A stretch of DNA of 64,000 nucleotides from Solitalea lacus (lineage in GTDB: Bacteria > Bacteroidota > Bacteroidia > Sphingobacteriales > Sphingobacteriaceae), in the NCBI RefSeq assembly GCF_022014595.1, contig NZ_CP091740.1, forward strand, positions 3,522,200 through 3,586,199, given 5' to 3'. Shown here in pieces: positions 46,731-55,122 of the stretch; within the stretch, counting starts at the first letter, position 1; every line of letters begins with the position of its first letter. The notes under the pieces are model-generated. The model had not been told where the DNA came from and searched no databases. It saw only the letters and a list, made by a program, of their open reading frames with translations. The translations under genes were made by a program, and so were the position numbers.

Positions 46731-46738
46731 TATTTTTG
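46731..46738 (+). promoter_or_regulatory. -7 element just before the VF530 gene
   Basis: TATTTTTG is a perfect TAnnTTTG box only 5 bp before the ATG at 46744. If used, transcription would start at or next to the start codon, giving a leaderless or nearly leaderless mRNA. The -33 element is not clear. Confidence 0.4.
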
Positions 46739-46743
46739 TATCT

Positions 46744-46962
46744 ATGTCTGAGCAAAAAAAAAACGACCCTTTACACGGCAAAACACTTGAAACGATTTTG
46801 AATGAATTGGTAGCCCATTTTGGTTGGGCCGAACTTGGGTATAAAATCAGAATTAATTGTTTTGTTAGTGACCCAAGTATAAAATCAAGCCTAAAGTTCT
46901 TAAGAAAAACTCCTTGGGCAAGAAAGAAAGTCGAAGACCTTTATATCACTATCTGCAAATAG
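46744..46962 (+). CDS. VF530-family DNA-binding protein (DUF2132)
   Basis: 72 residues, basic, soluble. The sequence [20 protein letters not shown] and the later [16 protein letters not shown] are characteristic of the VF530/DUF2132 family, small helical proteins with predicted DNA-binding activity. Stand-alone gene; the biological role is not established. Confidence 0.9.
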   Translation: MSEQKKNDPLHGKTLETILNELVAHFGWAELGYKIRINCFVSDPSIKSSLKFLRKTPWARKKVEDLYITICK

Positions 46963-46980
46963 TAAATAAATGAATAAGGC

Positions 46981-47976
46981 CTAGTTTTCAACTTCAAAGT
47001 AATCCATTACATTAATATATACTTCATCGCCCTTGCTAAAACGCCCTACGAATGGATAATTAACCTGCAATTTTCTATCAAATCCGGAAACTTCCATTAT
47101 TAATAAATCAAATCCTCCGTTATATTCAACCTTTAAAACTTTTGCAGCAGTACCAGATGTCTTTGAAATAGCGATTTCATGTGAATGAATTAATACTTTC
47201 CCTTTACCGTTCAGTTCACGATTAAAAGTACGGGAGAATGCCATTCCATCTACAATATTTACCGCCCCAAATAAACGGGCTACATATGTATTCTTTGGTT
47301 GATTATAAACCTCATAAGGAGCTCCTTCTTGTACAATTTGCCCGTTCTCCATTACAATTATCCGATTAGAGAGAGAAAGAGCATCGGTAGAGTCGTGAGT
47401 AACCATTAATATAGATACACCCGTTTTTTGAACCAAAACCTCCAAATCACGTTTTAAATGATTTTTAAGAATTGTATCCAAATTACTGAATGGTTCGTCT
47501 AATAATAACAAATCAGGATTTGAAGCCAGAGCTCTTGCAATAGCCACCCGTTGCTGTTGCCCACCACTTAAGTTTACAGCCTGTTTATCTTTTAAATCCC
47601 CAATATTAAGTAACTCCAGTACCTCCATAATCCGACGGTGTTTATAATCCAAATCGGTATTAGGCAACACAGGTGAAATATTATCATAGACCTTGGCGTA
47701 AGGATTCAGATTATAATCTTGTTGAACAAAGTGGATACCCTTCGTACCGGGAAGCAGGTTTACGGTCGGTCCAAAAATACGTTTTTCATTAAACCAGATT
47801 TCTCCGCTATTGGCATCCAATATTCCATAAATCAACTTTAGTAAAGTACTTTTTCCACTTCCACTGGCGCCAACTAAACTGACAATTTCACCTTTATTAA
47901 TTCGAAAAGAGATATCTTCTAATGCAAATTGTTCGTTTCCCGGATAGTTTTTCCGGAGCTTTTGGATGGTTAACAT
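46981..47976 (-). CDS. ABC transporter ATP-binding protein with TOBE-like C-terminus
   Basis: 331 residues from the ATG at 47976 (MLTIQKLRKNYPG); the frame is open to 48039. Walker A GASGSGKST, Q-loop VQQDYNLNP, signature LSGGQQQRVAIARALAS, Walker B LLLLDEPFSNLD and the H-loop MVTHDSTDAL are all present. The last 100 residues form a TOBE-like domain (GKGKVLIHSHEIAISKTSG), as in Fe3+, sulfate or polyamine importers. No permease gene is adjacent, so the substrate is unknown. Confidence 0.9.
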   Translation of the reverse strand: MLTIQKLRKNYPGNEQFALEDISFRINKGEIVSLVGASGSGKSTLLKLIYGILDANSGEIWFNEKRIFGPTVNLLPGTKGIHFVQQDYNLNPYAKVYDNISPVLPNTDLDYKHRRIMEVLELLNIGDLKDKQAVNLSGGQQQRVAIARALASNPDLLLLDEPFSNLDTILKNHLKRDLEVLVQKTGVSILMVTHDSTDALSLSNRIIVMENGQIVQEGAPYEVYNQPKNTYVARLFGAVNIVDGMAFSRTFNRELNGKGKVLIHSHEIAISKTSGTAAKVLKVEYNGGFDLLIMEVSGFDRKLQVNYPFVGRFSKGDEVYINVMDYFEVEN

Positions 47977-48012
47977 ATGGGTTAAAAATAAGAACTGAAT
48001 ACGACACAAACT

Positions 48013-48047
48013 AAAAATGCTTGCTAGAATTCCTAACAAGCATTTTT
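48013..48047 (-). terminator. Terminator of the ECF/anti-sigma/OMP unit
   Basis: AAAAATGCTTG (48013-48023) and CAAGCATTTTT (48037-48047) form an 11-bp stem that can extend inward. On the minus strand a TTTTTAG tail follows. It starts 21 bp beyond the OMP stop. Confidence 0.8.
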
Positions 48048-48068
48048 GGAAGGCGGGTTTACCTCCTC

Positions 48069-48881
48069 CTAATAAAACCCACTCAACGAAATACCGAATG
48101 AAATGTTATTTAACTCAGGCCCTTGATTAGGGGCAAATACATCATTAAAATAGTATTTACAATAAAGGGATGCATAATCATAGCCAATTCGGCCAATAAC
48201 CCCATACCTGAATGGTTTAAAATTAAAGTCATCTTCTACTTTCACTTTACCATATTCCTCACTAATCTGTTTGGTTTTACCACTTAGCAGGTATCCAAAA
48301 TCCATTCCACCTTCAATAAAGAAACCTTTATTCCGGTTTGATGATTTAGGTTGAAAATGAATCATAACAGGCATAACAATGTACTTTGACATGATCTTAT
48401 TTTTGCTAAGCTGTACATTGGATTGCGTATAAGTGAACTCAGGTTGATTTGGCAATGGAGTAATGTCGTTTTTAAAGCGATAGTTTTGCCAGTCAATACC
48501 TAATGCGGTATTCAGCTTCCATTTCTTTTTATAAATATTCAAACTTCCTGAAAATAAATTCAAAGTAAAGTTCGACGACTTATTAGTTTTCAACTCAAGA
48601 TTCTCATCAGTGGGTGTAAAGCTTCCATTGTCAAGCCAATTGGTAAATCCCCAATCTACTCCTCCCAAAAATGTAAACCTAAAAGGGCTCTTATCCTTAT
48701 GCTTCTCAGTATCCTCTCCACTCCTGATAATCACTGTAACATTATCTCGAGGTCCCATTTTGATGATCGTCGAATCAGCTTTGACTTTTGTTGTATCCGT
48801 GGTATCCTCCTGTATTTTGGCCTGTACTCCATGAGTACAGATTACAATAAACAATCCTGCAAATAGAAATAAACGTTTCAT
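48069..48881 (-). CDS. Outer-membrane beta-barrel protein (porin-like, PF13568 type)
   Basis: 270 residues. Signal peptide (cleavage near HGVQAKIQ), a short linker rich in D, T and K, then about eight amphipathic beta-strands (RFTFLGGVDWGFTNWLDNGS to ISFGISLSGFY). This fits the outer-membrane beta-barrel family common in Bacteroidota. It lies 98 bp after an anti-sigma gene and is probably a target of that sigma unit. Function unknown. Confidence 0.82.
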   Translation of the reverse strand: MKRLFLFAGLFIVICTHGVQAKIQEDTTDTTKVKADSTIIKMGPRDNVTVIIRSGEDTEKHKDKSPFRFTFLGGVDWGFTNWLDNGSFTPTDENLELKTNKSSNFTLNLFSGSLNIYKKKWKLNTALGIDWQNYRFKNDITPLPNQPEFTYTQSNVQLSKNKIMSKYIVMPVMIHFQPKSSNRNKGFFIEGGMDFGYLLSGKTKQISEEYGKVKVEDDFNFKPFRYGVIGRIGYDYASLYCKYYFNDVFAPNQGPELNNISFGISLSGFY

Positions 48882-48979
48882 TATAGTTTAAGTAGTTAAA
48901 ATATTGACAAATAATTCCCTTCCGGTCAAAAATTGACCGATAAACTTTATACCAATTACTTTTTTAATGCTGAATCTTA

Positions 48980-49741
48980 TTAGCGTCCTGCAGCTTCTTC
49001 AACCTTCTCCTCTTCTTCCGACTGAAGTTTGCGTTCAATTTTTACCACACCAAGATTTACTGAAAATCCACTGCTTTTCTTGAAAGCCATAAATTTCTTA
49101 TCTCGTTTATCAACTTTAGCGGCTATGTAATTCAATGCATCTCCGATGGTTGGAATTTCTTTACTTCCTTCAGGATTTTCAGATGCAATTAGGGCCTGAT
49201 GCAATAATTTAGGCTGCAAATCCGGCACACAGTTATCAGTAGGCAATGTACCTGCCTTGTGTGGACGCAATGTTTCTGTATTTGACACTTGAGCAATCCG
49301 GGTATCACCATCAACTACAGCTTGTGAAGCTTTAGCCTTTTCTTTTGAATTCAATCCACTTTTCTTTTGAGCTGGCTTACTATCCTTCACTTCAGATTTA
49401 ACAGGACTTGGCTCTGCTGTATGGGTTTTAGGCGACAAAATAGTTACTGCCCTATTTCTAGTCTCTTTTTCAGGATTGGGATCTTTATTGTCAATTACAC
49501 CAGCTACTTCCTGACCATTAAGCTGATGCTTATCCGAAAAATATAACCCCGCCGATATCAGACATAAAACCACTGATGCCGCAATTGACCATTGAGCCAA
49601 TCGCATTTTCTTTCCGGCTACACGTTGACGGTCCAGATCGTTTTCAATGGCCATCCACACTTTAGTCGATGGTTCTTCTGTGAAACCTTCAAAAGCATCA
49701 CTAAGAAGTTTGTCAAAATCCTTATCTGATAGTTGCGACAT
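48980..49741 (-). CDS. Putative membrane anti-sigma factor
   Basis: 253 residues. The N-terminal cytoplasmic part (about 1-45, with DKDFDKLLSDAFEGFTEEPS) precedes one membrane segment (about 48-66). A long, low-complexity, charged periplasmic part follows, rich in K, E, S and P. It overlaps the ECF sigma gene by 20 bp, which is the main basis for the anti-sigma call. It does not look like a FecR protein. Confidence 0.78.
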   Translation of the reverse strand: MSQLSDKDFDKLLSDAFEGFTEEPSTKVWMAIENDLDRQRVAGKKMRLAQWSIAASVVLCLISAGLYFSDKHQLNGQEVAGVIDNKDPNPEKETRNRAVTILSPKTHTAEPSPVKSEVKDSKPAQKKSGLNSKEKAKASQAVVDGDTRIAQVSNTETLRPHKAGTLPTDNCVPDLQPKLLHQALIASENPEGSKEIPTIGDALNYIAAKVDKRDKKFMAFKKSSGFSVNLGVVKIERKLQSEEEEKVEEAAGR

Positions 49742-50291
49742 TACTGCCTCCTTCCATAGTTAAAATCCATTCTTTTAATAAATTCCTTGCTCTGGCCAAT
49801 TGAGATTTTGACGTTCCTTCGTTAATTCCCAACTGTTCGGCAATCTCCTTGTGCCCGTAGCCTTCAATTGCATACATGTTAAATACCATCCTGTAGCCGG
49901 GTGGTAACTTTTGTACCAGTTTTAAAATTTCCTGTACATTCAGGTTGCTTAAGGCCAAATCATAGCTTGTTTCATTTACGGCTTCTTCGATATCCACCAC
50001 AGGATACATTCTTGCATTTCTGCGGTAAAACTCAATAGCGGTATTGACCATAATTCGTCGCACCCAACCTTCAAATGAGCCCTCTCCTTTGTATAAATGC
50101 AGTTTCTCAAACATTCTAACAAAACCCACCTGCAATACATCTTCTGCTTCATCCCTATCGCGGGTATAACGCATACACACCGCCATCATTTTAGACGAAA
50201 ACATTTTATAGAGGTTCTCCTGCGCCTTGCGGTTCCCTGCCCGGCAAGCGGCTACTAATTCATCCACCCCTATTTTGTGCATCAGTTTCAT
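49722..50291 (-). CDS. ECF-type RNA polymerase sigma factor
   Basis: 189 residues with sigma region 2 (AVCMRYTRDRDEAEDVLQVG, then FVRMFEKL) and region 4 (PPGYRMVFNMYAIEGYGHKE followed by IAEQLGINEGTSKSQL). Unlike the SusCD-linked sigma at 43830 it belongs with a non-FecR membrane partner. It is the first gene of the unit sigma, anti-sigma, outer-membrane protein, which suggests a cell-envelope response. Confidence 0.92.
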   Translation of the reverse strand: MKLMHKIGVDELVAACRAGNRKAQENLYKMFSSKMMAVCMRYTRDRDEAEDVLQVGFVRMFEKLHLYKGEGSFEGWVRRIMVNTAIEFYRRNARMYPVVDIEEAVNETSYDLALSNLNVQEILKLVQKLPPGYRMVFNMYAIEGYGHKEIAEQLGINEGTSKSQLARARNLLKEWILTMEGGSNVATIR

Positions 50292-50371
50292 TTGGTTTCA
50301 ACAAGTAGATGCCCTCCATTAGCAATTGGTTGCATGACTTGTAAATAATTTCTCATTTTTTCACTAAAGTG

Positions 50372-50520
50372 AACTACCCATTTGCTAAAGACAAATGGGC
50401 TTCGGACTTCAACGCCTTGTGCTTCTTTTCAGAAGTCTTATTTAAGGCTCTGCCCGTGTTATCGGAGAGTTCCGCCCCGATTATTCTTAATCCTTCTTCA
50501 AGGATATTTTTACTTGCATT
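50372..50520 (-). ncRNA. Candidate omega RNA (reRNA) at the tnpB 3' end
   Basis: In TnpB elements the guide RNA scaffold comes from the tnpB 3' end and the element end, with the guide taken from flanking DNA. Here the hairpin 50377-50399 lies within the last tnpB codons, followed by a small TTCACT/AGTGAA palindrome. The 5' boundary is a guess; the guide would lie below about 50370 on the minus strand. Confidence 0.35.
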
Positions 50521-51567
50521 TATGTCCCTGTCTAAAGTATGCCCATTTGGACAAGTCCATATTCTTTCAGAAAGATTTAAGTCCTGATGGATATATCCAC
50601 ATTCGTTGCAAGTCTTTGACGATGGATAGAAGCGATTGATTTTAACTATTCGCTTATCATTCCAGCTTGCTTTATATGCTAAAAGCTTGACGAATGTTCC
50701 CCAACTTGCATCCGCTATATGCTTTGCAAGTTTATGGTTGGTCATCATTCCCTTTACGTTCAAATCTTCCAAACATATAATATCGTACTCATTGGTTATC
50801 TGTGTAGATACTTTATGCAACAAGTCAAGTCTTGCATTTGCAATCTTTTCATGTATTGCAGCTACTTTTAGTCTTTGCCTGTTTCGACTGTTTGAACCTT
50901 TTACCTTTCTTGAAAGATGTTTTTGTGCTTTTGCTAATTGCCTTTCATATCTTTTTAAATGATAGTTATTTTTAAACCTTGTACCATCGGAAGTAACAGC
51001 AACATCTTTAATTCCTAAATCAATACCAACTTGTTTTTTCGTTGGTTTAATTTGCTTATGCTGCACTTCACAAAGAATAGAAGCAAAATACTTACCTGTC
51101 GGTGTTTTTGAAACTGTGCAATGTTTCACTTGGCCTCTTAATTCCCTGTGTTCAATTATTTGGATACCCTCTTTGAATTTAGGGAAAACCAATTTGCCAT
51201 GTTCAACCTCAACAAATTGCGGAACAGTGAAACTATTCTTTTTGCGTTTGCTTTTAAAGCGTGGAAATTTAGCATTGCCCCTGAAAAAGTTTACAAAGGC
51301 GGTATCTAAACTTCGTAATGCCGTTTGCAAGGTTTGGCTATTGACCGCTTTTAACCACTCCGTTTCTTCTTGCTTCTTTAGCAATGTCAATGAGCCTGCT
51401 TGTTTATGGTAATTGTCGGATTTTTTACGTTCCTTATATTGTTCAATTCGTTCATTAAAAAAATGATTGAATACAAAGCGGACACACCCAAAATGCTTAT
51501 TCAAAAGAACTTCCTGTTCCTTTGTCGGTAACAACGCAAAACGATAGGTCTTATATATTGTTTTCAT
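50374..51567 (-). CDS. tnpB: TnpB, RNA-guided nuclease of an IS200/IS605 element
   Basis: 397 residues. N-terminal OrfB HTH-like region (KTYRFALLPTKEQEVLLNKH), wedge-like middle, then the RuvC-type nuclease core with Asp183 (GIDLGIKDVAV), Glu267 (ICLEDLNVKGM) and Asp348 in LDRDINASKNIL. The zinc finger has Cys320 and Cys323 (KTCNECG), but the second half reads TCPNGH (Cys339, His343) rather than CxxC. No stop or frameshift, so it looks active. Family members cut DNA guided by an RNA from the element end. The stop codon lies beside the terminal hairpin, as usual. Confidence 0.92.
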   Translation of the reverse strand: MKTIYKTYRFALLPTKEQEVLLNKHFGCVRFVFNHFFNERIEQYKERKKSDNYHKQAGSLTLLKKQEETEWLKAVNSQTLQTALRSLDTAFVNFFRGNAKFPRFKSKRKKNSFTVPQFVEVEHGKLVFPKFKEGIQIIEHRELRGQVKHCTVSKTPTGKYFASILCEVQHKQIKPTKKQVGIDLGIKDVAVTSDGTRFKNNYHLKRYERQLAKAQKHLSRKVKGSNSRNRQRLKVAAIHEKIANARLDLLHKVSTQITNEYDIICLEDLNVKGMMTNHKLAKHIADASWGTFVKLLAYKASWNDKRIVKINRFYPSSKTCNECGYIHQDLNLSERIWTCPNGHTLDRDINASKNILEEGLRIIGAELSDNTGRALNKTSEKKHKALKSEAHLSLANG

Positions 51568-51648
51568 TTTCGGTGTAATGATAATACTTTTTTTACAATC
51601 CCGATAAGGGTAAAGATTGTTTCACCAAAACTTCGCTACCAGGTCTAA

Positions 51649-52050
51649 AAAAGTAATTACGTTTCCACAAATCGTTCAAAGCATTATCTTAAAGGCCATC
51701 TCATTTTTGTTTGCAAATACCCCTAAAATGCTACTTGTAGGTGATTGGATAATGATATGAAGTCTATCTTGCTTTCAATTACTTCTACATCTGATTTTGA
51801 ACTTGAAGTATTTGAATCTGACATAGACCATATCCATTTCCTTATGCGCTACATTCCACCTCTTTCGGTTACTTCCATTGTTCGTAAATTGAAGCAGGAA
51901 CGCACCCTTGCAATTTGGCAAAAGTACAAAAACGTATTGTCAAAGAACTTTTGGAAAGAACACACCTTTTGGAGCGATGGATATTTTGTTTGCTCTATCG
52001 GTGAGGCTTCTCCTGAAACAGTTCGTCAGTACATCCTTTCACAAGGTTAG
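51649..52050 (+). pseudogene. tnpA: Frameshifted Y1 transposase TnpA of the IS200/IS605 element
   Basis: The N-terminal part is read without a start codon as SNYVSTNRSKHYLKGHLIFV and CKYP up to about 51723. A one-base shift is needed to read KMLLVGD, and a second compensating shift near 51744 to read DNDMKSILLSI. From there the frame is open to 52050 with the HUH motif DHIHFLM and the C-terminal WSDGYFVCSIGEASPETVRQ. Both shifts sit in short homopolymers (CCCC, TT), so sequencing error is possible. The lost start codon argues for decay. Confidence 0.8.
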
Positions 52051-52196
52051 CGTTTGTCGCTTACATCCCATCGGCTAAAGACTGATGGGTTTTACGCTCC
52101 TTTTTATAAAAACTAGAAATTAAGATTAATAAAAAGATGTTTTCTCATTAACAGTTAAGCATTCTATCTTTAACCTCTTAAACGCCTGCTCATAGA

Positions 52197-53213
52197 ATGA
52201 AAAAAACATCATTAAAAGATATTGCCAAATTAACTGGGGTTTCACCTTCTACCGTCTCTTTTGTTTTAAATGGCAAAGCAAAAGAAATGCGTATTAGTGA
52301 AGAACTAACTAATAAAATAATAACTATAGCTCAGGAAGTTGGCTACCAACCTAACCAGGTTGCAGTTTCATTACGAACAGGAAAATCAAAAATGTTGGGA
52401 GTGCTCGTTGAAACCATTACCAGTGACTTTTTTAGCTCATTGGCCAAAACAATTGAAAACGAAGCAGGGCAGTATGGCTACAAAGTAGTACTAAGTAGCA
52501 CTGATAACGACAGCCAGAAAGGCAGCGAAATTATAAGCATGTTGTCGCAACGACAAATTGATGGTTATTTAATAACACCGGCATTAGGCATGGAGAATGC
52601 AATTAACGATTTAATAAATCATAAAAAGCCGGTGGTTTTCGTTGATAGTAATTTACCTGATTTTTCCGTTCCTTATGTTGCCGTAGATAATTTTTCAGGC
52701 GTCCAAATGGGAATGAACCATTTAATTGAAAAGGGACGTAAGAACATTGGCTTTGTGACAATTGATATCGAGCTTGAGCATATGCAACAAAGAACAAAGG
52801 CCTATATCAACACTTTAAAAGAAAATCAAATTGAATTAAGAGAAGAGCTGATCTTACAACTCCCCTATGATTATAATAAGGAAGGTGCATTAACGATGAT
52901 TCAGAATTGGATTGGCAATCTGACAGATTTAGATGCAATCTTTTTTGCAACAAACTACTTAGGTATTATCGGCCTTGAAAGCATTTTAAACCTGGGCCTA
53001 AGAATCCCACAAGACATTGCTATGATTTGCTTCGATGATCATGACCTTTTCAGATTATATCCCCCAGGCATTACTTGTATCCAGCAACCGGTAGAAGACA
53101 TTGCTAAAACCGCCACAAATATTTTAATGGAGATGATTGAATCAACCAATTATTCCTCAACAGCTATACAGAAAAGACTCCCATTAAAATTAATTATAAG
53201 GGGTTCTGCGTAA
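52197..53213 (+). CDS. LacI-family transcriptional regulator
   Basis: 338 residues. N-terminal LacI HTH (SLKDIAKLTGVSPSTVSFVL) with hinge, then a periplasmic-binding-protein-like sensor domain (GVLVETITSDFFSSLAKTIE, then FFATNYLGIIGLE). It should bind a sugar effector and control the mannosidase genes that follow. A TGCTAAAACGTTATAGCA palindrome of LacI-operator form lies upstream of GH125. Confidence 0.93.
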   Translation: MKKTSLKDIAKLTGVSPSTVSFVLNGKAKEMRISEELTNKIITIAQEVGYQPNQVAVSLRTGKSKMLGVLVETITSDFFSSLAKTIENEAGQYGYKVVLSSTDNDSQKGSEIISMLSQRQIDGYLITPALGMENAINDLINHKKPVVFVDSNLPDFSVPYVAVDNFSGVQMGMNHLIEKGRKNIGFVTIDIELEHMQQRTKAYINTLKENQIELREELILQLPYDYNKEGALTMIQNWIGNLTDLDAIFFATNYLGIIGLESILNLGLRIPQDIAMICFDDHDLFRLYPPGITCIQQPVEDIAKTATNILMEMIESTNYSSTAIQKRLPLKLIIRGSA

Positions 53214-53401
53214 TAAAGTTTAAAAAAAATAAAAAACTTGTAAAATCGATTTATCCTAATTAATATTGGAATCGTATTCGGTTTGTTTTTTTGTGTGCAA
53301 TTTTCTATTGTGAAGTTGGTTATTCAAAGCATGCAGGTAAACAAGTATTTTTTAGAATGATTTAAAGCAATTAGTTACTAATTGTTTTTTTTGAATTGAA
53401 A
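53214..53401. other. Intergenic region after the LacI-type gene
   Basis: The 424-bp gap between the regulator and GH125 has no coding frame I can support. The first 190 bp are AT-rich without clear signals. The rest holds an operator, a GC-rich hairpin and a palindrome listed separately. Confidence 0.4.
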
Positions 53402-53419
53402 TGCTAAAACGTTATAGCA
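53402..53419. promoter_or_regulatory. LacI-type operator upstream of GH125
   Basis: TGCTAAAACGTTATAGCA is an 18-bp palindrome centred on CG with one mismatched pair, the usual form of LacI-family operators. The half-site GCTAAAACGT recurs upstream of GH92 (55671-55686 reversed, and 55830-55839). Confidence 0.65.
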
Positions 53420-53510
53420 AATAAAAAAACAACAGATAATCATCATAAAAACTATTTAAGACACCCGTGTAGGGTAATACATTTTTCATACAAACTATTG
53501 GTTGATTGCA

Positions 53511-53534
53511 ATACCTCCGTTTCGGCGGAGGTAT
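53511..53534 (+). terminator. GC-rich hairpin upstream of GH125
   Basis: ATACCTCCG (53511-53519) and CGGAGGTAT (53526-53534) form a perfect 9-bp stem with a 6-nt loop. The tail TATTTG is only weakly T-rich. It may end the regulator transcript or fold in the GH125 leader. Confidence 0.5.
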
Positions 53535-53582
53535 TATTTGAAAAATGGAGCTCCTTACATTTTTATTAGCATTCTAATAATT

Positions 53583-53614
53583 AAATTGAGCTTATAAAAT
53601 TATAAGCTCAATTT
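53583..53614. promoter_or_regulatory. Perfect 15-bp palindrome just before GH125
   Basis: AAATTGAGCTTATAA and TTATAAGCTCAATTT are exact reverse complements separated by AA, followed by TTTTT-like sequence. It ends 23 bp before the GH125 start. It could be an operator, an attenuator or a terminator. Confidence 0.55.
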
Positions 53615-53637
53615 TTAACCTTTAAACACATTTTCAC

Positions 53638-55071
53638 ATGCTTTCTCGTAGAAAATTCATACAAACAACAGGAATAATTGGAGCTGGATTAGCCATTCAA
53701 CCTAATCAGTTATTTGCATTGGCTGATTCATCTTTTGAAAGCAAACGCCCACCCCTATCTGAACGAAAATTTACAAGTAAATCAGTAGAAGAGCTGATTA
53801 AATCAATTAAGGCTGATTTACCTAATAAAGAACTTGGGTGGCTATTCGAAAACTGTTTCCCAAACACTTTAGATACTACGATTGACTTTGAAATTATTAA
53901 TGGGAAGCCTGATACTTATGTTATTACAGGTGATATTGATGCAATGTGGCTAAGAGACAGTACGGCACAAGTATGGCCTTATTTATCATTAATAAAAAAG
54001 GATGAGCCGTTAAAACAGTTAATTGCTGGTGTAATTAACCGACAAACCAAGTGCATTCACAAAGACCCTTATGCTAATGCTTTTTATAAAGACGAATCCA
54101 AGGTAAGTGAATGGAAACACACTGATATAACAGTAATGAAACCAGGTGTGCATGAACGTAAATGGGAAATTGACTCTTTATGTTATCCTATACGATTAGC
54201 TCACCAGTACTGGAAGCTTACCGGAGATACAACGCCATTTGACAACAGTTGGAAAGAAGCTATAAAATTAACTGTAAAAACCTTTAAGGAACAGCAACGT
54301 AAAGAAGGCAACGGACCTTATACTTTCCAACGTACAACAGCATGGGCAACCGACGGAGTTCCCTTAGCTGGCTATGGTTATCCTGTTAAACCAGTTGGGT
54401 TGATTTGTTCAGTCTTTCGCCCGAGCGATGATGCTACTATTTTCCTGTTTTTAATTCCATCTAACTTCTTTGCCGTAGCTTCATTGAAACAGGCAGCAGA
54501 AATGGTTCAAAAAATCAGTGGAGATACCGCATTGGCCACTGAATGCAATCAATTGGCTGATGAAGTTAGTAATGCATTAAAACAATATGCAACAACTGTT
54601 CATCCACAAATGGGTAAAGTTTATGCCTATGAAGTTAACGGTTTTGGAAGCTTCAATTTAATGGACGATGCCAATGTTCCTGGGCTATTATCACTACCCT
54701 ACTTAAATGGCGTAGCCCAAAACGACCCCACTTATCAGAATACAAGAAAGCTACTTTTATCGTCAAATAACCCTTTCTTTTACAAAGGAAAAGCGGCAGA
54801 AGGAATTGGAGGGCCACACGCCGGAATTAATATGATTTGGCCATTAAGCATCATCATGCGTGGACTCACCTCCTCAAACGATGCAGAGATTAAACAGTGT
54901 ATAAAGTCGCTGATACAGACTCATGCAGGCACCGGCTTTATGCATGAATCCTTTCATAAAGATGACCCAACTAATTTTACCCGTAAATGGTTCGCCTGGG
55001 CAAACACAATATTTGGTGAGCTGATTTACGAAACCTGGCAGAAAAAACCAGCATTACTTAAACAGCTTTAA
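53638..55071 (+). CDS. GH125 exo-alpha-1,6-mannosidase
   Basis: 477 residues. The N-terminus SRRKFIQTTGIIGAGLA looks like a twin-arginine signal, so export to the periplasm in folded form is likely. The metal-independent mannosidase family (former DUF1237) is shown by DIDAMWLRDSTAQVWPYL, KWEIDSLCYPIRLAHQYW and GGPHAGINMIWPLSIIMRGL. It removes alpha-1,6-linked mannose from alpha-mannan or N-glycan fragments. First structural gene after the LacI-type regulator. Confidence 0.93.
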   Translation: MLSRRKFIQTTGIIGAGLAIQPNQLFALADSSFESKRPPLSERKFTSKSVEELIKSIKADLPNKELGWLFENCFPNTLDTTIDFEIINGKPDTYVITGDIDAMWLRDSTAQVWPYLSLIKKDEPLKQLIAGVINRQTKCIHKDPYANAFYKDESKVSEWKHTDITVMKPGVHERKWEIDSLCYPIRLAHQYWKLTGDTTPFDNSWKEAIKLTVKTFKEQQRKEGNGPYTFQRTTAWATDGVPLAGYGYPVKPVGLICSVFRPSDDATIFLFLIPSNFFAVASLKQAAEMVQKISGDTALATECNQLADEVSNALKQYATTVHPQMGKVYAYEVNGFGSFNLMDDANVPGLLSLPYLNGVAQNDPTYQNTRKLLLSSNNPFFYKGKAAEGIGGPHAGINMIWPLSIIMRGLTSSNDAEIKQCIKSLIQTHAGTGFMHESFHKDDPTNFTRKWFAWANTIFGELIYETWQKKPALLKQL

Positions 55072-55122
55072 CAATCATCATAATCAAAACGATATACTAT
55101 TAAATTTTAAACTAATAAACCA

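Larger units (their letters stand above)
50370..52095. mobile_element. IS200/IS605-type element with divergent tnpB and degenerate tnpA
   Basis: Two subterminal hairpins with the same orientation and loop mark the ends: CCCATTTG-ctaaaga-CAAATGGG (50377-50399) and CCCATCGG-ctaaaga-CTGATGGG (52067-52089). Between them lie tnpB (minus) and a frameshifted tnpA (plus). Exact ends are not fixed, since elements of this family make no target duplication. With tnpA broken, it may move only with help in trans. Confidence 0.8.
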
